Assembly: GCA_020638735.1 (NCBI GenBank)
Contig: JACKHZ010000008.1
Location: 1,054,001-1,118,000 of the forward strand
Source of the DNA: Planctomycetota bacterium
Lineage (GTDB): Bacteria; Planctomycetota; UBA1135; UBA2386
DNA length: 64,000 bases
Reading direction: 5' to 3'
Shown: piece by piece, positions 17,449 to 26,309 of the stretch
Layout: every line of letters begins with the position of its first letter
Numbering within the stretch: the stretch's first letter is position 1
The notes under the pieces: model-generated
Seen by the model: only the letters and a program-made list of their open reading frames with translations
Databases searched by the model: none
Told to the model about the DNA's origin: nothing
Position numbers and translations under genes: made by a program

Positions 17449-19974
17449 GTGAATCCGGCGACCACCCTCACCCCGGAGGCCCTCGAAGAACGCGCCGCGA
17501 TCGCGTTCCTCGAGGCGTTCGTCACCGACCGGGCCGCCGGACACGCGCCGCCGCTGGCGCACTACCTGCAGCGCTTCGCCCGCTTCGAGGCGCGCATCGC
17601 GCGGGAGTGGCTGATGCTCACCGACGCAGCGGTGGCGCAGTTCGCCGTCGCCGGGCCGGGCGCCGACGGCCACGAGGCCGGCGCGATCGGCCCCTACCGA
17701 CTGCTGCGCGAACTCGGGCGCGGCGCACAAGGTGTCGTCTACCTCGCCGAGGATGGTCAGCTCGGCCGGCGGGTCGCGCTGAAGGTGCTGGCCGAGGACG
17801 TGCTGGCTCTTTCGGGTCAGGCGACGCTGCGGCTGCAACGCGAGGCCGAAGCGCTCGCCCGCCTCGAGCATCCGGGTCTGGCGACCGTCTACGCCAACGG
17901 CCGTGACGATGGCCGCGCGTGGATCGCGATGCGCTACGTCGCCGGCGGCAGCCTGCAGCAGCGGCTCGCCGAACAGCTCGGGCGCGGCGACGGCCCGCCG
18001 CGCAGCACCGCGTCGATCGCCGCCGCGGTGCGCTTCGTCGAGCGGGCGGCGCGGGCGCTGGCCGCCGCCCACGACGCCGGCATCCTGCACCGCGACATCA
18101 AGCCCGGCAACCTGCTGTGTGCCGCCGACGAACAGCCGGTGCTGGTCGACTTCGGCCTCGCCGCCGACGCGCGCTCGGGCACGCCGACGTTGACCGCGCC
18201 GGAAGCTGTGTTCGGCACGCTCGCCTACCTGCCGCCCGAACGCCTCGCCGGTGCGCCCGCCGACCGCCGCACCGACGTGCACGCGCTGGGCGCGGTGCTG
18301 TTCGAGATGCTGACGCTGCGCCGCCCCTACCAGGCCGAGGTCACCGCGCACGAACTGCGCGCGATCGCCGAGGCGCCGCTGCCGGACGTACGCGCGCACA
18401 ACCCGGCGGTATCGCGCGATCTCGCGACGGTGGTCGCCACCGCGCTGGCCAAGGAGCCGGTCGATCGCTACGCCGACGCCGCGGCGTTCGCCGACGACCT
18501 CGAGCGCGTGCTGACGCTGCGACCGATCGGCGCGCGCCCTGCTTCACCCGCGCTGCGCCTGCAGCGCTGGGCGCAGCGCAACCGGCTGCTCGCGCAGAGC
18601 CTCGCCGCGCTGGCTGTGGCGCTCACCGCCGGCCTCGCCATCACCACCTGGCTGTGGCGCGCCAACGCGGCGTCGTTGGAGGAGGTGCGCCGTCTCGCCG
18701 ACCTCAAGCTCGCCCGTGAGCTGGTCGCCGGCGCCGACCAGCTGTGGCCGGCATTGCCCGACCGTCTCGACGACATGCGGCGGTGGCAACACGACCTGGC
18801 GGCGCTGCGCCAGCGGCTGCCCGCCCACCAACGCCGCATCGCCGGCTTGCCGGCGGCCCCGACCGATGTCACGACCTCCTGGGAGCGCGAGCTGCTGACC
18901 GAGCTCCTGAACAACCACCGGCGCCTCGACCAGCTGGCCGTCGAAGTCGAAGGCCGCGCCGCGCTCGCATCGACCGTCGCCGCGCGCTCGCTCACCGACA
19001 GCGCCGCCGCCGCGGCGTGGCGCGCCGCCGCGGCGCGCGTCGCCGCTTCGCCGCACTACGCCGGCCTCGCGCTCACGCCGCAGCTCGGACTGTTGCCGCT
19101 GGGCGCCGATCCGGTCAGCGGGCTCGAGGAGTTCGCGCACCTGCTCTCCGGCGCGGCGCCGAGCCGCGATGCCGCCGGCGCGCTGCAACTCGACGACGAC
19201 AGCGCGCTGGTGATGGTGCTGGTACCCGGAGGCGCGAGCGTGCTCGGCGCCGAGCGGCAGGCGCCGGCCGACGGCCACCCGGCCAACGTCGATCCCGAGA
19301 CCCCCGACGAACAGACGCCGAGCTACGCCGTCGAGCTGGCGCCGTACTTCCTCAGCCGCTGCGAGATGACGCAGGCCCAATGGCTGCGCCACACCGGCCA
19401 CAACCCCGCGGCCTACCGCGTCGGCGGCGGGCTGACCAAGATCGACAGCCTGCGTCACCCGGTCGAGATGGTGACGTGGGAGGAGTGCGATCGCGTCGCG
19501 CACGAACTCGACCTGGTGCTGCCCAGCGAAGCGCAATGGGAGCACGCCTACCGCGCCGGCAGCCACACGCCGTATCCGTTCGCCGACATGCAGCAGCTGC
19601 GTGGCCGCGAGAACCTCGCCGACGTCACCGCCCGCGACAAGGGCACCAACACGCGGCTGCGCTTCATCGACTGGCTCGACGACGGCTGGCTGGTGCACGC
19701 CCCGGTCGGGTCGTTCGCGCCCAACGCGTGGGGCTTCCACGACATGGGCGGCAACGTCAAGGAGTGGTGCGACGACTCGTGGGAGGACTACGGCGCCACG
19801 GCGCCGCGCGACGGCGACGGGCGGCGCCGCGGGAAGTTCGAGGAGTATCGCATCGTGCGCGGCGGCAGCTTCTCCAGCTACCTCGACGACGTGCGCGCGG
19901 CGGCGCGCGGCGGCGTGCCGAAGAACACCAACGGCCCCGAAGCCGGCCTGCGCCCGGCGCGGCCGCTGCGCTGA
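17449..19974 (+). CDS. Ser/Thr protein kinase fused to a formylglycine-generating-enzyme-like domain
   Basis: 841 residues from GTG17449. A PknB-type kinase domain starts near residue 80 (LGRGAQGVVYLAE glycine loop, VALKVL lysine, HRDIKPGN with Asp216, DFGLA). A transmembrane helix at about 385-405 leads to an outer region. From about 586 to the end is a sulfatase-modifying-factor (FGE-sulfatase) domain: PGG..VLG, EMTQAQWL, LPSEAQWEHAYRAG, MGGNVKEWCDD and IVRGGSF. In such fusions the FGE fold often acts as a ligand-binding or sensor domain rather than as an enzyme. The gene converges with an ECF sigma factor (8 nt between stops), a common pairing in planctomycetes. It probably transmits an outside signal to the cytoplasm by phosphorylation. 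Confidence 0.87.
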   Translation: MNPATTLTPEALEERAAIAFLEAFVTDRAAGHAPPLAHYLQRFARFEARIAREWLMLTDAAVAQFAVAGPGADGHEAGAIGPYRLLRELGRGAQGVVYLAEDGQLGRRVALKVLAEDVLALSGQATLRLQREAEALARLEHPGLATVYANGRDDGRAWIAMRYVAGGSLQQRLAEQLGRGDGPPRSTASIAAAVRFVERAARALAAAHDAGILHRDIKPGNLLCAADEQPVLVDFGLAADARSGTPTLTAPEAVFGTLAYLPPERLAGAPADRRTDVHALGAVLFEMLTLRRPYQAEVTAHELRAIAEAPLPDVRAHNPAVSRDLATVVATALAKEPVDRYADAAAFADDLERVLTLRPIGARPASPALRLQRWAQRNRLLAQSLAALAVALTAGLAITTWLWRANAASLEEVRRLADLKLARELVAGADQLWPALPDRLDDMRRWQHDLAALRQRLPAHQRRIAGLPAAPTDVTTSWERELLTELLNNHRRLDQLAVEVEGRAALASTVAARSLTDSAAAAAWRAAAARVAASPHYAGLALTPQLGLLPLGADPVSGLEEFAHLLSGAAPSRDAAGALQLDDDSALVMVLVPGGASVLGAERQAPADGHPANVDPETPDEQTPSYAVELAPYFLSRCEMTQAQWLRHTGHNPAAYRVGGGLTKIDSLRHPVEMVTWEECDRVAHELDLVLPSEAQWEHAYRAGSHTPYPFADMQQLRGRENLADVTARDKGTNTRLRFIDWLDDGWLVHAPVGSFAPNAWGFHDMGGNVKEWCDDSWEDYGATAPRDGDGRRRGKFEEYRIVRGGSFSSYLDDVRAAARGGVPKNTNGPEAGLRPARPLR

Positions 19975-19981
19975 ACGCCGC

Positions 19982-20554
19982 TCACGGCTCACACAGCCGC
20001 AACAACGGGTCGTCGCGCAGCTGCTCGCGCAGCCGCTGCCACCGCTTGCGGCAGGTCGCCTCCTGCACGCCGAACAACTGCGCCGCCTCGTGGTGCGTCA
20101 GCCCTTCGATGCCGATCGCGACCAGCAGCGCGCGGTCTTCGGCATCGAGCGTCTCGACGCGTTCGCGGCAGGCCCGCGCCAGGTCGTCGCGGGCGACGCG
20201 GCGGCTGATGGTCGTCACGGTGTCGGCGATCGCCGGCAGCTGCGAATCCCCGCCGCGCCGCCAGCGCGAACCGCCGGGGTCGCGCCCGAGCTCGCGCAGC
20301 GTCTCGAGCCAGACCCGGTTGGCGAAGCCGAACAACCACTGGCGGAAGGCGCCGCGGTGGGCGTCGAAGTCGGCGCGCCGCGCGCAGGCGCGCACGCCGA
20401 CCTCCTGCACGAAGTCCTCCGGCTCGACGCGCGCCCGCAGCTCGCCGCGGATGCGGCAGCTGGCCCACGCGAACAGCGCCGGCGCAGCGGCAGCGAACGC
20501 TTCGGCGAAGCGCTCGAGCGTCGGGTCGGCGGCGGGCGAAGGGCTCGGCTCCAC
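19982..20554 (-). CDS. ECF-type sigma factor paired with the kinase-FGE gene
   Basis: 190 residues from GTG20554. Region 2 is recognisable (PEDFVQEVGVRA; GAFRQWLFGFANRVWLETLR), and region 4 has a helix-turn-helix (EGLTHHEAAQLFGVQEATCRKRWQRLREQL). It is convergent with the kinase gene at 17449-19974. A TATCGT hexamer at 20566-20561 lies only 6 nt before the start, suggesting a leaderless transcript. No anti-sigma gene is adjacent, so control may be by the neighbouring kinase; this is inference from gene order. Confidence 0.8.
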   Translation of the reverse strand: MEPSPSPAADPTLERFAEAFAAAAPALFAWASCRIRGELRARVEPEDFVQEVGVRACARRADFDAHRGAFRQWLFGFANRVWLETLRELGRDPGGSRWRRGGDSQLPAIADTVTTISRRVARDDLARACRERVETLDAEDRALLVAIGIEGLTHHEAAQLFGVQEATCRKRWQRLREQLRDDPLLRLCEP

Positions 20555-20591
20555 GGCAGCACGATACCGCGCCGCCGCTCGCCCGATCGGC

Positions 20592-21848
20592 TCAGTAGAT
20601 CTGCCCGGCGACCGGGTTGGTGCCGCGCAGCGCCCCGCTCGGGGTCAACAGCACCGCCGTCGACTGCAGGCCGACGGTGCGCAGCGCCGGGTCGTTGGGC
20701 ACGGCGATCGACGCGAAGGCGAACTGGCCGGTGGCATCGATCGCGCCGACCCCGGCGAACTGCATCGCCGCGAGGTCGATCAGCGTCGGCATGCCCAGCA
20801 CGACCTGGCTGTGAACGGTCGTCGAGACGAGCTGGATCGCCAGGTCCCCGGGGTCGCCGTGCACGGTGCAGCCCCAGGCCCCGCCGAGTGGCGCGGCGGT
20901 CGCGGCGAGGCTCGGCACGGTCTGTTGCGTCAGCACGAGTCCCGCGCCGGCGAGCACGCCGCCCGGCGACGACACCAGCGAGACCGTCGGTTCGTAGTCG
21001 ATCTGCGCGAAGGCCGGGTAGTAGGAGGCGTAGTTGACGAACACGTACGGCGTCGGCCAGTTGAGCGCCGGCTGCTGATCGGCCTGCAGCAGCGAGTTGC
21101 CAGCGACGTGCACCTTGGAGTAGATCGTCGTGCTGCTGTCCTTGGTGCCGAGGCACGACGCCGGCGAGCCGCTGACGAAGTTGCTGTTGCCGGCGCGCAG
21201 CGTCGAATCGACGATCCAGACCTCCGAACGGATGACGTCGAGCGCCACCTGCGCGAACTGGCTGAACGACCCGCTGTAGGACTGGTCGATGCCCTGGATC
21301 GTGCACTCGACGATGCTGACGAGGCTGTCGATGACCTGGGTGGTGTTCATCGTGCAGCGCTGCGCCGTGAAGCCCAGGTTGTCGACGACCAGCGCGATGC
21401 GGTCGTTGTCCGGCGAGTCGGAGTGCAGGTCGCAGTCCTCCATCTGCACGACGGGCGCCGGCCAAGAGCCGTAGTAGGAGCGCAGGTCGAGCGCCCACTG
21501 CCCGGTACTCTGGCTCTCGAACACCATGCCGCGGATCGCGACGCGCTGGTCGTAGGAGCCGCTCAGCGTGATGCGCATCGCCTCGGGCGCCCCCACCGTC
21601 GGCGGCTGCACCAGCGGGTTGCCCTCGCCGATCATGACGAAGTCCCACGGCGTCGAGACCTGCAGGCCGGCGTAGGTGCCGGCGCGCACGATCAGGATGT
21701 CGCCGTCCTGCAGCGCCGCAAACGCCGGCGCGAGGCTCGTGTGGTCGGTGCCCGGGCCGTTGTTGACGTCGATGGTCACGACGCGCTGCGCGGTCAGCGC
21801 CGCGCCGAACGCCAGGGGGAGGAACGAGATGGAATGGGAAAGGCGCAT
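20592..21848 (-). CDS. Secreted right-handed beta-helix-like protein
   Basis: 418 residues. ATG21848 is preferred over an in-frame start 21 nt upstream because it has a GGAG 7 nt ahead and begins directly with the signal peptide (SHSISFLPLAFGAALTAQ). The body has DUF1565/pectate-lyase-like coil repeats: FAALQDGDILIVRAGTY.GL, VVQMEDCDLHSD, QRCTMNTTQVID, IVECTIQGID, IVDSTLRAGNSN. The C-terminus resembles the shared C-terminal domain of other secreted proteins here (VPNDPALR..GLQ). It is probably a surface or extracellular protein; binding partner or substrate unknown. Confidence 0.72.
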   Translation of the reverse strand: MRLSHSISFLPLAFGAALTAQRVVTIDVNNGPGTDHTSLAPAFAALQDGDILIVRAGTYAGLQVSTPWDFVMIGEGNPLVQPPTVGAPEAMRITLSGSYDQRVAIRGMVFESQSTGQWALDLRSYYGSWPAPVVQMEDCDLHSDSPDNDRIALVVDNLGFTAQRCTMNTTQVIDSLVSIVECTIQGIDQSYSGSFSQFAQVALDVIRSEVWIVDSTLRAGNSNFVSGSPASCLGTKDSSTTIYSKVHVAGNSLLQADQQPALNWPTPYVFVNYASYYPAFAQIDYEPTVSLVSSPGGVLAGAGLVLTQQTVPSLAATAAPLGGAWGCTVHGDPGDLAIQLVSTTVHSQVVLGMPTLIDLAAMQFAGVGAIDATGQFAFASIAVPNDPALRTVGLQSTAVLLTPSGALRGTNPVAGQIY

Positions 21849-21950
21849 GGCGGATCTCCGGGCCGGCAAGCGCCGGCGACCAGGACCAGACGAGATCCCG
21901 GGCCGCGGCCCTTCACGGATTCCGGCCGACCGCGCACCCGCGATCGCAAG

Positions 21951-22718
21951 TCAGGTCGCGCGCCGATCGAGGTGCGTGTAGCCGCCGTCGACGAACAGCA
22001 GCTGGCCCGTCGTGTGCGCGCTGCGCGGCGAAGCGACGAAGGCGACCATCGCGGCGATCTCGTCGGCCGTCGTGAAGCGCTGCCCGAGCGGGATCGAGCG
22101 TTCGATGCGTGCGCGTTCGGCGAGCGGATCGCCCTGCGTCGCCAGCCACGACTCGTAGAGCGGCGTCCACACCTCGGCCGGCAACACCGCGTTGCTGCGC
22201 ACGCGCTGCGCCGCCAGCTCGAGCGCCCATTCGCGGGTCAACGCCAGCAGCGCCCCCTTGGCCGCCGCATAGCCGGACGTGCCGCCCTGGCCGGTGACCG
22301 CGACCTTGGAGCCGATGTTGACGATCGCCGCGTCGCCGTGCTGCGCGGCGGCGGCGGCGAGGTGCGGCCGCGCCAGGTGCGCGAGCGTGTAGGCGTGCAC
22401 GAGGTTCTGCTGCAGCGAGCGCACGAACGCTTCGGGCCCGGCGTCGAGCCCGACGCCGTCGTTGCGGCCGGCGTTGTTGACCAGCACGTCGAGCCGGCCG
22501 AAGCGGGTCATCGTCGCGTCGATCGCCCGGCGGCAGGTGTCGGTGTCGGCGAGGTCGCCGGTGACCGCTGCGGCGACGCCAGCGTGCGCGCTCGCGTCGC
22601 TGCGATCGACGACGACGACGCGCGCGCCTTCGTGGGCGAAGGTGGTGACGATGGCGCGGCCGATGCCGCTCGCGCCGCCGGTGACGAGCACGACCTTGTC
22701 GCGCAGACCGAGATCCAT
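21951..22718 (-). CDS. Short-chain dehydrogenase/reductase
   Basis: 255 residues of the classical SDR family. NAD(P)-binding TGGASGIG, the VVDRSD acidic end of the second strand (suggesting NAD preference), NNAG, and the catalytic Ser137-Tyr150-Lys154 set (YAAAK) are all present, with a C-terminal GQLLFVDGGY motif. ATG22718 is the start; upstream in-frame sequence is not SDR-like. A TAGCAT hexamer at 22732-22727 lies 8 nt before the ATG. The gene is divergent from the unknown gene at 22774. Substrate not deducible. Confidence 0.85.
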   Translation of the reverse strand: MDLGLRDKVVLVTGGASGIGRAIVTTFAHEGARVVVVDRSDASAHAGVAAAVTGDLADTDTCRRAIDATMTRFGRLDVLVNNAGRNDGVGLDAGPEAFVRSLQQNLVHAYTLAHLARPHLAAAAAQHGDAAIVNIGSKVAVTGQGGTSGYAAAKGALLALTREWALELAAQRVRSNAVLPAEVWTPLYESWLATQGDPLAERARIERSIPLGQRFTTADEIAAMVAFVASPRSAHTTGQLLFVDGGYTHLDRRAT

Positions 22719-22773
22719 GGGGGCACATGCTACGCGCCGTGGTCGCGGCCGCGCGCTACGCTGCCGGCGGAAC

Positions 22774-23733
22774 ATGGGCACGTTCTTCGAGGAAGTCGGC
22801 GACGACGCGCTGGTGTGGACGCCGCTGCCGCGCGCACGCGGCGACCGCATGCTGGAGACCGGCGTCAGGGACCTCGGCGCGCCGCCGATCGGCGACGACG
22901 AGCTCGCGCTCTACGATCGCCGCGGCGCGGCGAAACGCGCGGCGTGGCGTGCGGGCATCGACGGCGTCGCGGGTCTGCAGCTGCCGAAGATGTTCTTCGA
23001 GCGAACCGTTGTGCGCGAAGAGGGCGCGGGCCTCGAGCGACGGTGGCGCATCGACGCGGCGGTGTGGCACGAGCTGCGCGAGCCGCTGTTGCGCTTCCTC
23101 TGGCTCGACATCGTCGAACCGGAGACCGGCCCTCGTGAGGAATACGCGACGACCGAGCACTTCCGCCGCGCGCGGGGTCTCCAGAACCCCGGCGTCGTCG
23201 AGACGGCGATGCTGGTCGATGCCGACGTCGCGGATGTCGTGCGCTGCGCAGCTCCGTTGGCGCACGAGGTGATCCACCCGCTGCTCGGCAACACGCTCCC
23301 CGTGCATCGCGGCGACCACCTGGTCGTGCGCTTCGCGGGGCACCGCTGGACGCACGTGCTCGCGGGCGACTTCGGCGCGCGTCTCGACCACGAAGCGCTA
23401 CAGCAAGCGCTCGGTGCGCGCGCGCTGTTCGTCGGGGTCAGCGATCAGAGCGGCACCACGTGGCTGCAGGAGGTCGCTGCGAACGGACAGGTGACGGCGT
23501 GGTCTTCCTGGGGTGAAGCCGACGAATGTGACGCCGACGCCGAACTCGACCGACGCCTGCGCGAGCTCGACGCGTGGTGGCACACCTGCCTCGGTCCACT
23601 TCTGCTCACCGACGAGATCCCCTTCGACGACCGGGACTTCGGCGAGTTGTTCACCTTCCCCATTCGCCCCACCTGGAACGGCGTGCCGCTGCCGATCGTC
23701 GACGCTGCCCTGCTGCGCATTCGCGCCACCTGA
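22774..23733 (+). CDS. Hypothetical protein
   Basis: 319 residues, not recognised. ATG22774 starts a well-behaved high-GC3 reading frame. The protein is soluble, with no signal peptide or membrane segment, rich in acidic residues and Trp near the C-terminus (LDAWWHTCLGPLLL; FPIRPTWNGVPLP). A TACGCT hexamer lies 11 nt upstream of the ATG. It is divergent from the SDR gene, and its stop overlaps the -35-like box of the next gene's candidate promoter. Confidence 0.6.
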   Translation: MGTFFEEVGDDALVWTPLPRARGDRMLETGVRDLGAPPIGDDELALYDRRGAAKRAAWRAGIDGVAGLQLPKMFFERTVVREEGAGLERRWRIDAAVWHELREPLLRFLWLDIVEPETGPREEYATTEHFRRARGLQNPGVVETAMLVDADVADVVRCAAPLAHEVIHPLLGNTLPVHRGDHLVVRFAGHRWTHVLAGDFGARLDHEALQQALGARALFVGVSDQSGTTWLQEVAANGQVTAWSSWGEADECDADAELDRRLRELDAWWHTCLGPLLLTDEIPFDDRDFGELFTFPIRPTWNGVPLPIVDAALLRIRAT

Positions 23734-23758
23734 CGCCTCCGCCGCGCCGCCATACAAT
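23730..23758 (+). promoter_or_regulatory. Sigma-70-like promoter for the stress-protein-like gene
   Basis: CTGACG (23730-23735), a 17-nt spacer, and TACAAT (23753-23758). A near-perfect Shine-Dalgarno (AAGGAGGTG) follows from 23772, before ATG23786. It is one of the clearest promoter-plus-ribosome-site arrangements in the window. Confidence 0.55.
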
Positions 23759-23785
23759 CGGCGGTCCATGTAAGGAGGTGCTGCG

Positions 23786-24298
23786 ATGGAGACCACCGTC
23801 ACCGGTCTGTTCCCCGATCCCAAGAAGGCGCTCGATGCGCGCCGCGAACTCCTCAAGGCCGGCTTCTCGACCGCGGAGCTGAAGACGCTGACGCGCGACA
23901 CCGACGGCCTGCACGACCTGCTGCGCGAGAAGACGTCGGACGCGTTGCGCGGCACCTACGTCGGTGTCGCCACCGGCGCGCTCGGCTTCGGCGTCGGCGC
24001 CTTGCTGCTGTCCACGCTCGGCTTCGGCGTGTTCCCCGTGCACTGGCTGATCGCCGGCGCGGTCGGCGCGGTGCTCGGCGGCGGCGCCGGCGGCGTGATC
24101 GGGCTCGGCATCGGCGCCGCCACCGGCCATCAGGTGCAGGAGCAGCTGCAGGTCAGCATCGAGAACGGCGCCGAGCTGCTGGCGGTCAACACCACCGGCG
24201 GCATGGCGGGCACGGCCGCGGAGGTGCTGAAGCGCACCGGCGCCGTCGAGGTCTCGCAGAGCGTGCACGCGCGCAGCCACGTTCGCGTGCCGGCGTAG
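23786..24298 (+). CDS. Small membrane protein, general-stress-protein-like
   Basis: 170 residues. The first about 60 residues (TVTGLFPDPKKALDARREL.KAGF...LKTLTRD) resemble the N-terminal fold of 17M/YflT-type general stress proteins. Two Gly-rich hydrophobic segments follow (about 68-95 and 98-120), then a short soluble end with GGMAGTAAEVLKRTGA. A consensus promoter and strong ribosome site suggest high expression. Downstream is hairpin R1, a repeat seen at three gene ends here. Confidence 0.6.
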   Translation: METTVTGLFPDPKKALDARRELLKAGFSTAELKTLTRDTDGLHDLLREKTSDALRGTYVGVATGALGFGVGALLLSTLGFGVFPVHWLIAGAVGAVLGGGAGGVIGLGIGAATGHQVQEQLQVSIENGAELLAVNTTGGMAGTAAEVLKRTGAVEVSQSVHARSHVRVPA

Positions 24299-24310
24299 GC
24301 GGCGGCGAAG

Positions 24311-24340
24311 CGAGGAGGTCGTACCGGGTTCGGTACCTCC
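24311..24340 (+). terminator. Repeated 3'-end hairpin, copy R1
   Basis: CGAGGAGG, GTACCG, loop GGTT, CGGTAC and CTCC; it begins 12 nt after the stop of the preceding gene. Closely similar copies occur at 35001-35035 and 59771-59803, each directly 3' of a gene. Confidence 0.6.
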
Positions 24341-24378
24341 CGTGGAAGAACGGCAGGGCGGGCGCGGTCTGAGGGTGG

Positions 24379-25029
24379 ATGACGATGCCCTCTCGTCGAT
24401 GGTCCCTGTTCGCAGCGGCGGCGATGCTGGCGGGCTGTGCCGCGCCGGCGCCGGCGCCAGCTCCGCCCCCGCAGCTGCGCGTGATCACGATCGGCGAGCT
24501 GCGCGATCTGGCGCGCGGCGGCGAACTCGACGCGGTGCCCGAGCTGACGATCGTCGGCGACTCCGCCGGCTCGCTGTCGGCGCTCGCCGCGCTGCCCCGA
24601 CTGCGCATCGTGCGGCTGCGCGACTACCCGCGCATCGACGCCGAGACGATCGTCCGGCTGCTGCAGCTGCCGCAGCTCGAAGAACTCGACCTCGGCGCGC
24701 TGCCCGGTCTGCTGCGTCGCGGCGAGACGGTGTCGATCACGAACGATGCGCAGATGCTGCTGAGCCAGCTGATCCTGCGCGACCCGCGGCCGCGCGCCGG
24801 CCTGCGGCTGGTGGTGCGCGGCGACGACGGCACGTCGCTGGCCAGGCTGGCCGAGCTGGCGCGGCCGTCGTCCGTCGAACTCGACCTGTCCGGCTTGCTG
24901 CCGCCGCACGACCAGGCGCCGCGCCGGGCCGGTTCTTCGTTCGATCCGGAGGTGCAGCGGCGGGACGGCGCGCGGTCGTTGGTGCAGGCGACGGCGCTGC
25001 TGGCGTCCCGCTGCGAGCTGGTGCGCTGA
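24379..25029 (+). CDS. Lipoprotein with leucine-rich-repeat-like stretch
   Basis: 216 residues. A lipoprotein signal (FAAAAMLAGC lipobox) is followed by an Ala-Pro run. The middle has LRR-like spacing (ALPRLRIVRLRDYPRIDAE; LPQLEELDLGALPG). A second ATG two codons in is an alternative start. The C-terminal part has no recognisable domain. It is likely a periplasm-facing surface protein of unknown role. Confidence 0.6.
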   Translation: MTMPSRRWSLFAAAAMLAGCAAPAPAPAPPPQLRVITIGELRDLARGGELDAVPELTIVGDSAGSLSALAALPRLRIVRLRDYPRIDAETIVRLLQLPQLEELDLGALPGLLRRGETVSITNDAQMLLSQLILRDPRPRAGLRLVVRGDDGTSLARLAELARPSSVELDLSGLLPPHDQAPRRAGSSFDPEVQRRDGARSLVQATALLASRCELVR

Positions 25030-25041
25030 CGCGACGCAGGT

Positions 25042-25356
25042 TCAGCGCGGCGCCGCACACAGCCGTTCGTAGCGCAGCCGCGCCGCCGCGACCTGGTCGC
25101 GCAGCACCGGTCGGCGTTCGTCGTCGGTGCACGCAGCGAGCAGGTCGGCGAGCTGCAGATACTGCTTCTTCGCCTCGAGCTCGGGCGGCAGGAAGCCGTT
25201 GCCCTTCAGCAGCAGGTAGCCGGCGCGCAGCTCGTCCGGCACCGCCGACAGGTCCTCCAGCACGAGGCGTCGCCCGGCGCCGGCGAGGTTCTGCAGCTTG
25301 CCGTCGGCGTCGGCTTCGCGCAGCCGCTGCTCGACAAGGTGGAAGAACGGGTCCAT
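25042..25356 (-). CDS. DUF1992 family protein
   Basis: 104 residues, whole length matching the DUF1992 family (related to the C-terminal part of DnaJC28): a Q.LAGAGRRL.LEDLSAVPDELRAGYLLLKGNGFLPPELE core, then a helical end. Function unknown. A TAGCAT hexamer (25372-25367) lies 10 nt before the ATG and overlaps the end of the ApbE gene on the same strand. Confidence 0.8.
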   Translation of the reverse strand: MDPFFHLVEQRLREADADGKLQNLAGAGRRLVLEDLSAVPDELRAGYLLLKGNGFLPPELEAKKQYLQLADLLAACTDDERRPVLRDQVAAARLRYERLCAAPR

Positions 25357-25369
25357 CGCGGTCGCGATG

Positions 25370-26305
25370 CTATCCGACCGGATGTGCGCGGAAGGCGCCG
25401 AGTCGGCAGCTCTCGAGTACGCGGCCGTCTTCGCAGGCGACCAGCCCGGCGAACTGCGGCAGCCCGTCGAGCCAACGTAGACCGTCGACGCTGCCGCGGA
25501 TCAGCACTGCCTTGGCGACCGCCTCGGCGGCCGCAGCGCTCGGCCCGACCACCGTCGCGGTCAACACGTCGGTGTCGGCCGGCGCACCGGTGCGCGGATC
25601 GATCACGTGGTGCAGCCAGTGACCATCGCGCTGCCACCGCCGCCGGTCGCGCCCCGACGTGGCGACGCCGCCACAACGCAGCAGCAACTCGCAAAGCGTG
25701 TCGCCCTCGACGAACGGCGACGCGACGCCGATGCACCACGGGCGACCGTCGGCGCGCGGGCCGTTGACGGCGATGTCGCCGGCGGCGTCGACGAGCAGCG
25801 CGCAGCCGCGAACGCTGCTGGCGACGCGGTCGGCGGCCCAGCCCTTGACGACGCCGCCGAGGTCGAGACGCACACCGACGGGTCGTTCGAGCCCGCTGCG
25901 GTCGGCGTCGAGACGGAGCAGGTCGCGCCCGCAGCTCGCGGGAGTCGCGGCGGTCGCGCGCGAAGGACCTTCGAGCCGTTCGAAGCTGCGGTCGTAGCCC
26001 GCGGCCTCGAGCGCGCCGAGCACGGTCGGCGTCACCAGACCTTCGGTCAGGCGCGTGGCGTCGAGCGCGACGCCGAGCACCTCCGCCATCAACGCGCTGA
26101 CCGCCACGTGCACCGCCGGATCGCGGTTGAGGCGGCTCAGCTCGCTGTCGTCGCGGAAGCGGCTGAAGCGCTGCTCCCACTCGACGAACCAGCCGGGCAC
26201 CGCCGCCAGCTCGGCGGCCGCGCCCGCTTCGTTCGAGTCGACGACCAGCGCCATCGCGCAGTGCATCGCGCGGAACGCGAGGCGCTGGAGCGTCGCGGTG
26301 ATCAC
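25370..26305 (-). CDS. apbE: FAD:protein FMN transferase (ApbE)
   Basis: 311 residues. ApbE attaches FMN covalently to Thr/Ser of target flavoproteins (for example NqrB/NqrC and RnfD/RnfG types). Visible motifs are RFRDDSELSRLNR, DLGGVVKGWAADRV, LVDAAGDIAVNG and HHVIDPRTGAPA (with the metal/FAD-binding His-Asp region), all in family order. Start GTG26305 lies 4 nt after the preceding gene's stop. No signal peptide or lipobox is seen, so this copy is probably cytoplasmic, unlike many periplasmic ApbEs. No target flavoprotein gene is in the window. Confidence 0.88.
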   Translation of the reverse strand: MITATLQRLAFRAMHCAMALVVDSNEAGAAAELAAVPGWFVEWEQRFSRFRDDSELSRLNRDPAVHVAVSALMAEVLGVALDATRLTEGLVTPTVLGALEAAGYDRSFERLEGPSRATAATPASCGRDLLRLDADRSGLERPVGVRLDLGGVVKGWAADRVASSVRGCALLVDAAGDIAVNGPRADGRPWCIGVASPFVEGDTLCELLLRCGGVATSGRDRRRWQRDGHWLHHVIDPRTGAPADTDVLTATVVGPSAAAAEAVAKAVLIRGSVDGLRWLDGLPQFAGLVACEDGRVLESCRLGAFRAHPVG

Positions 26306-26309
26306 CGCA

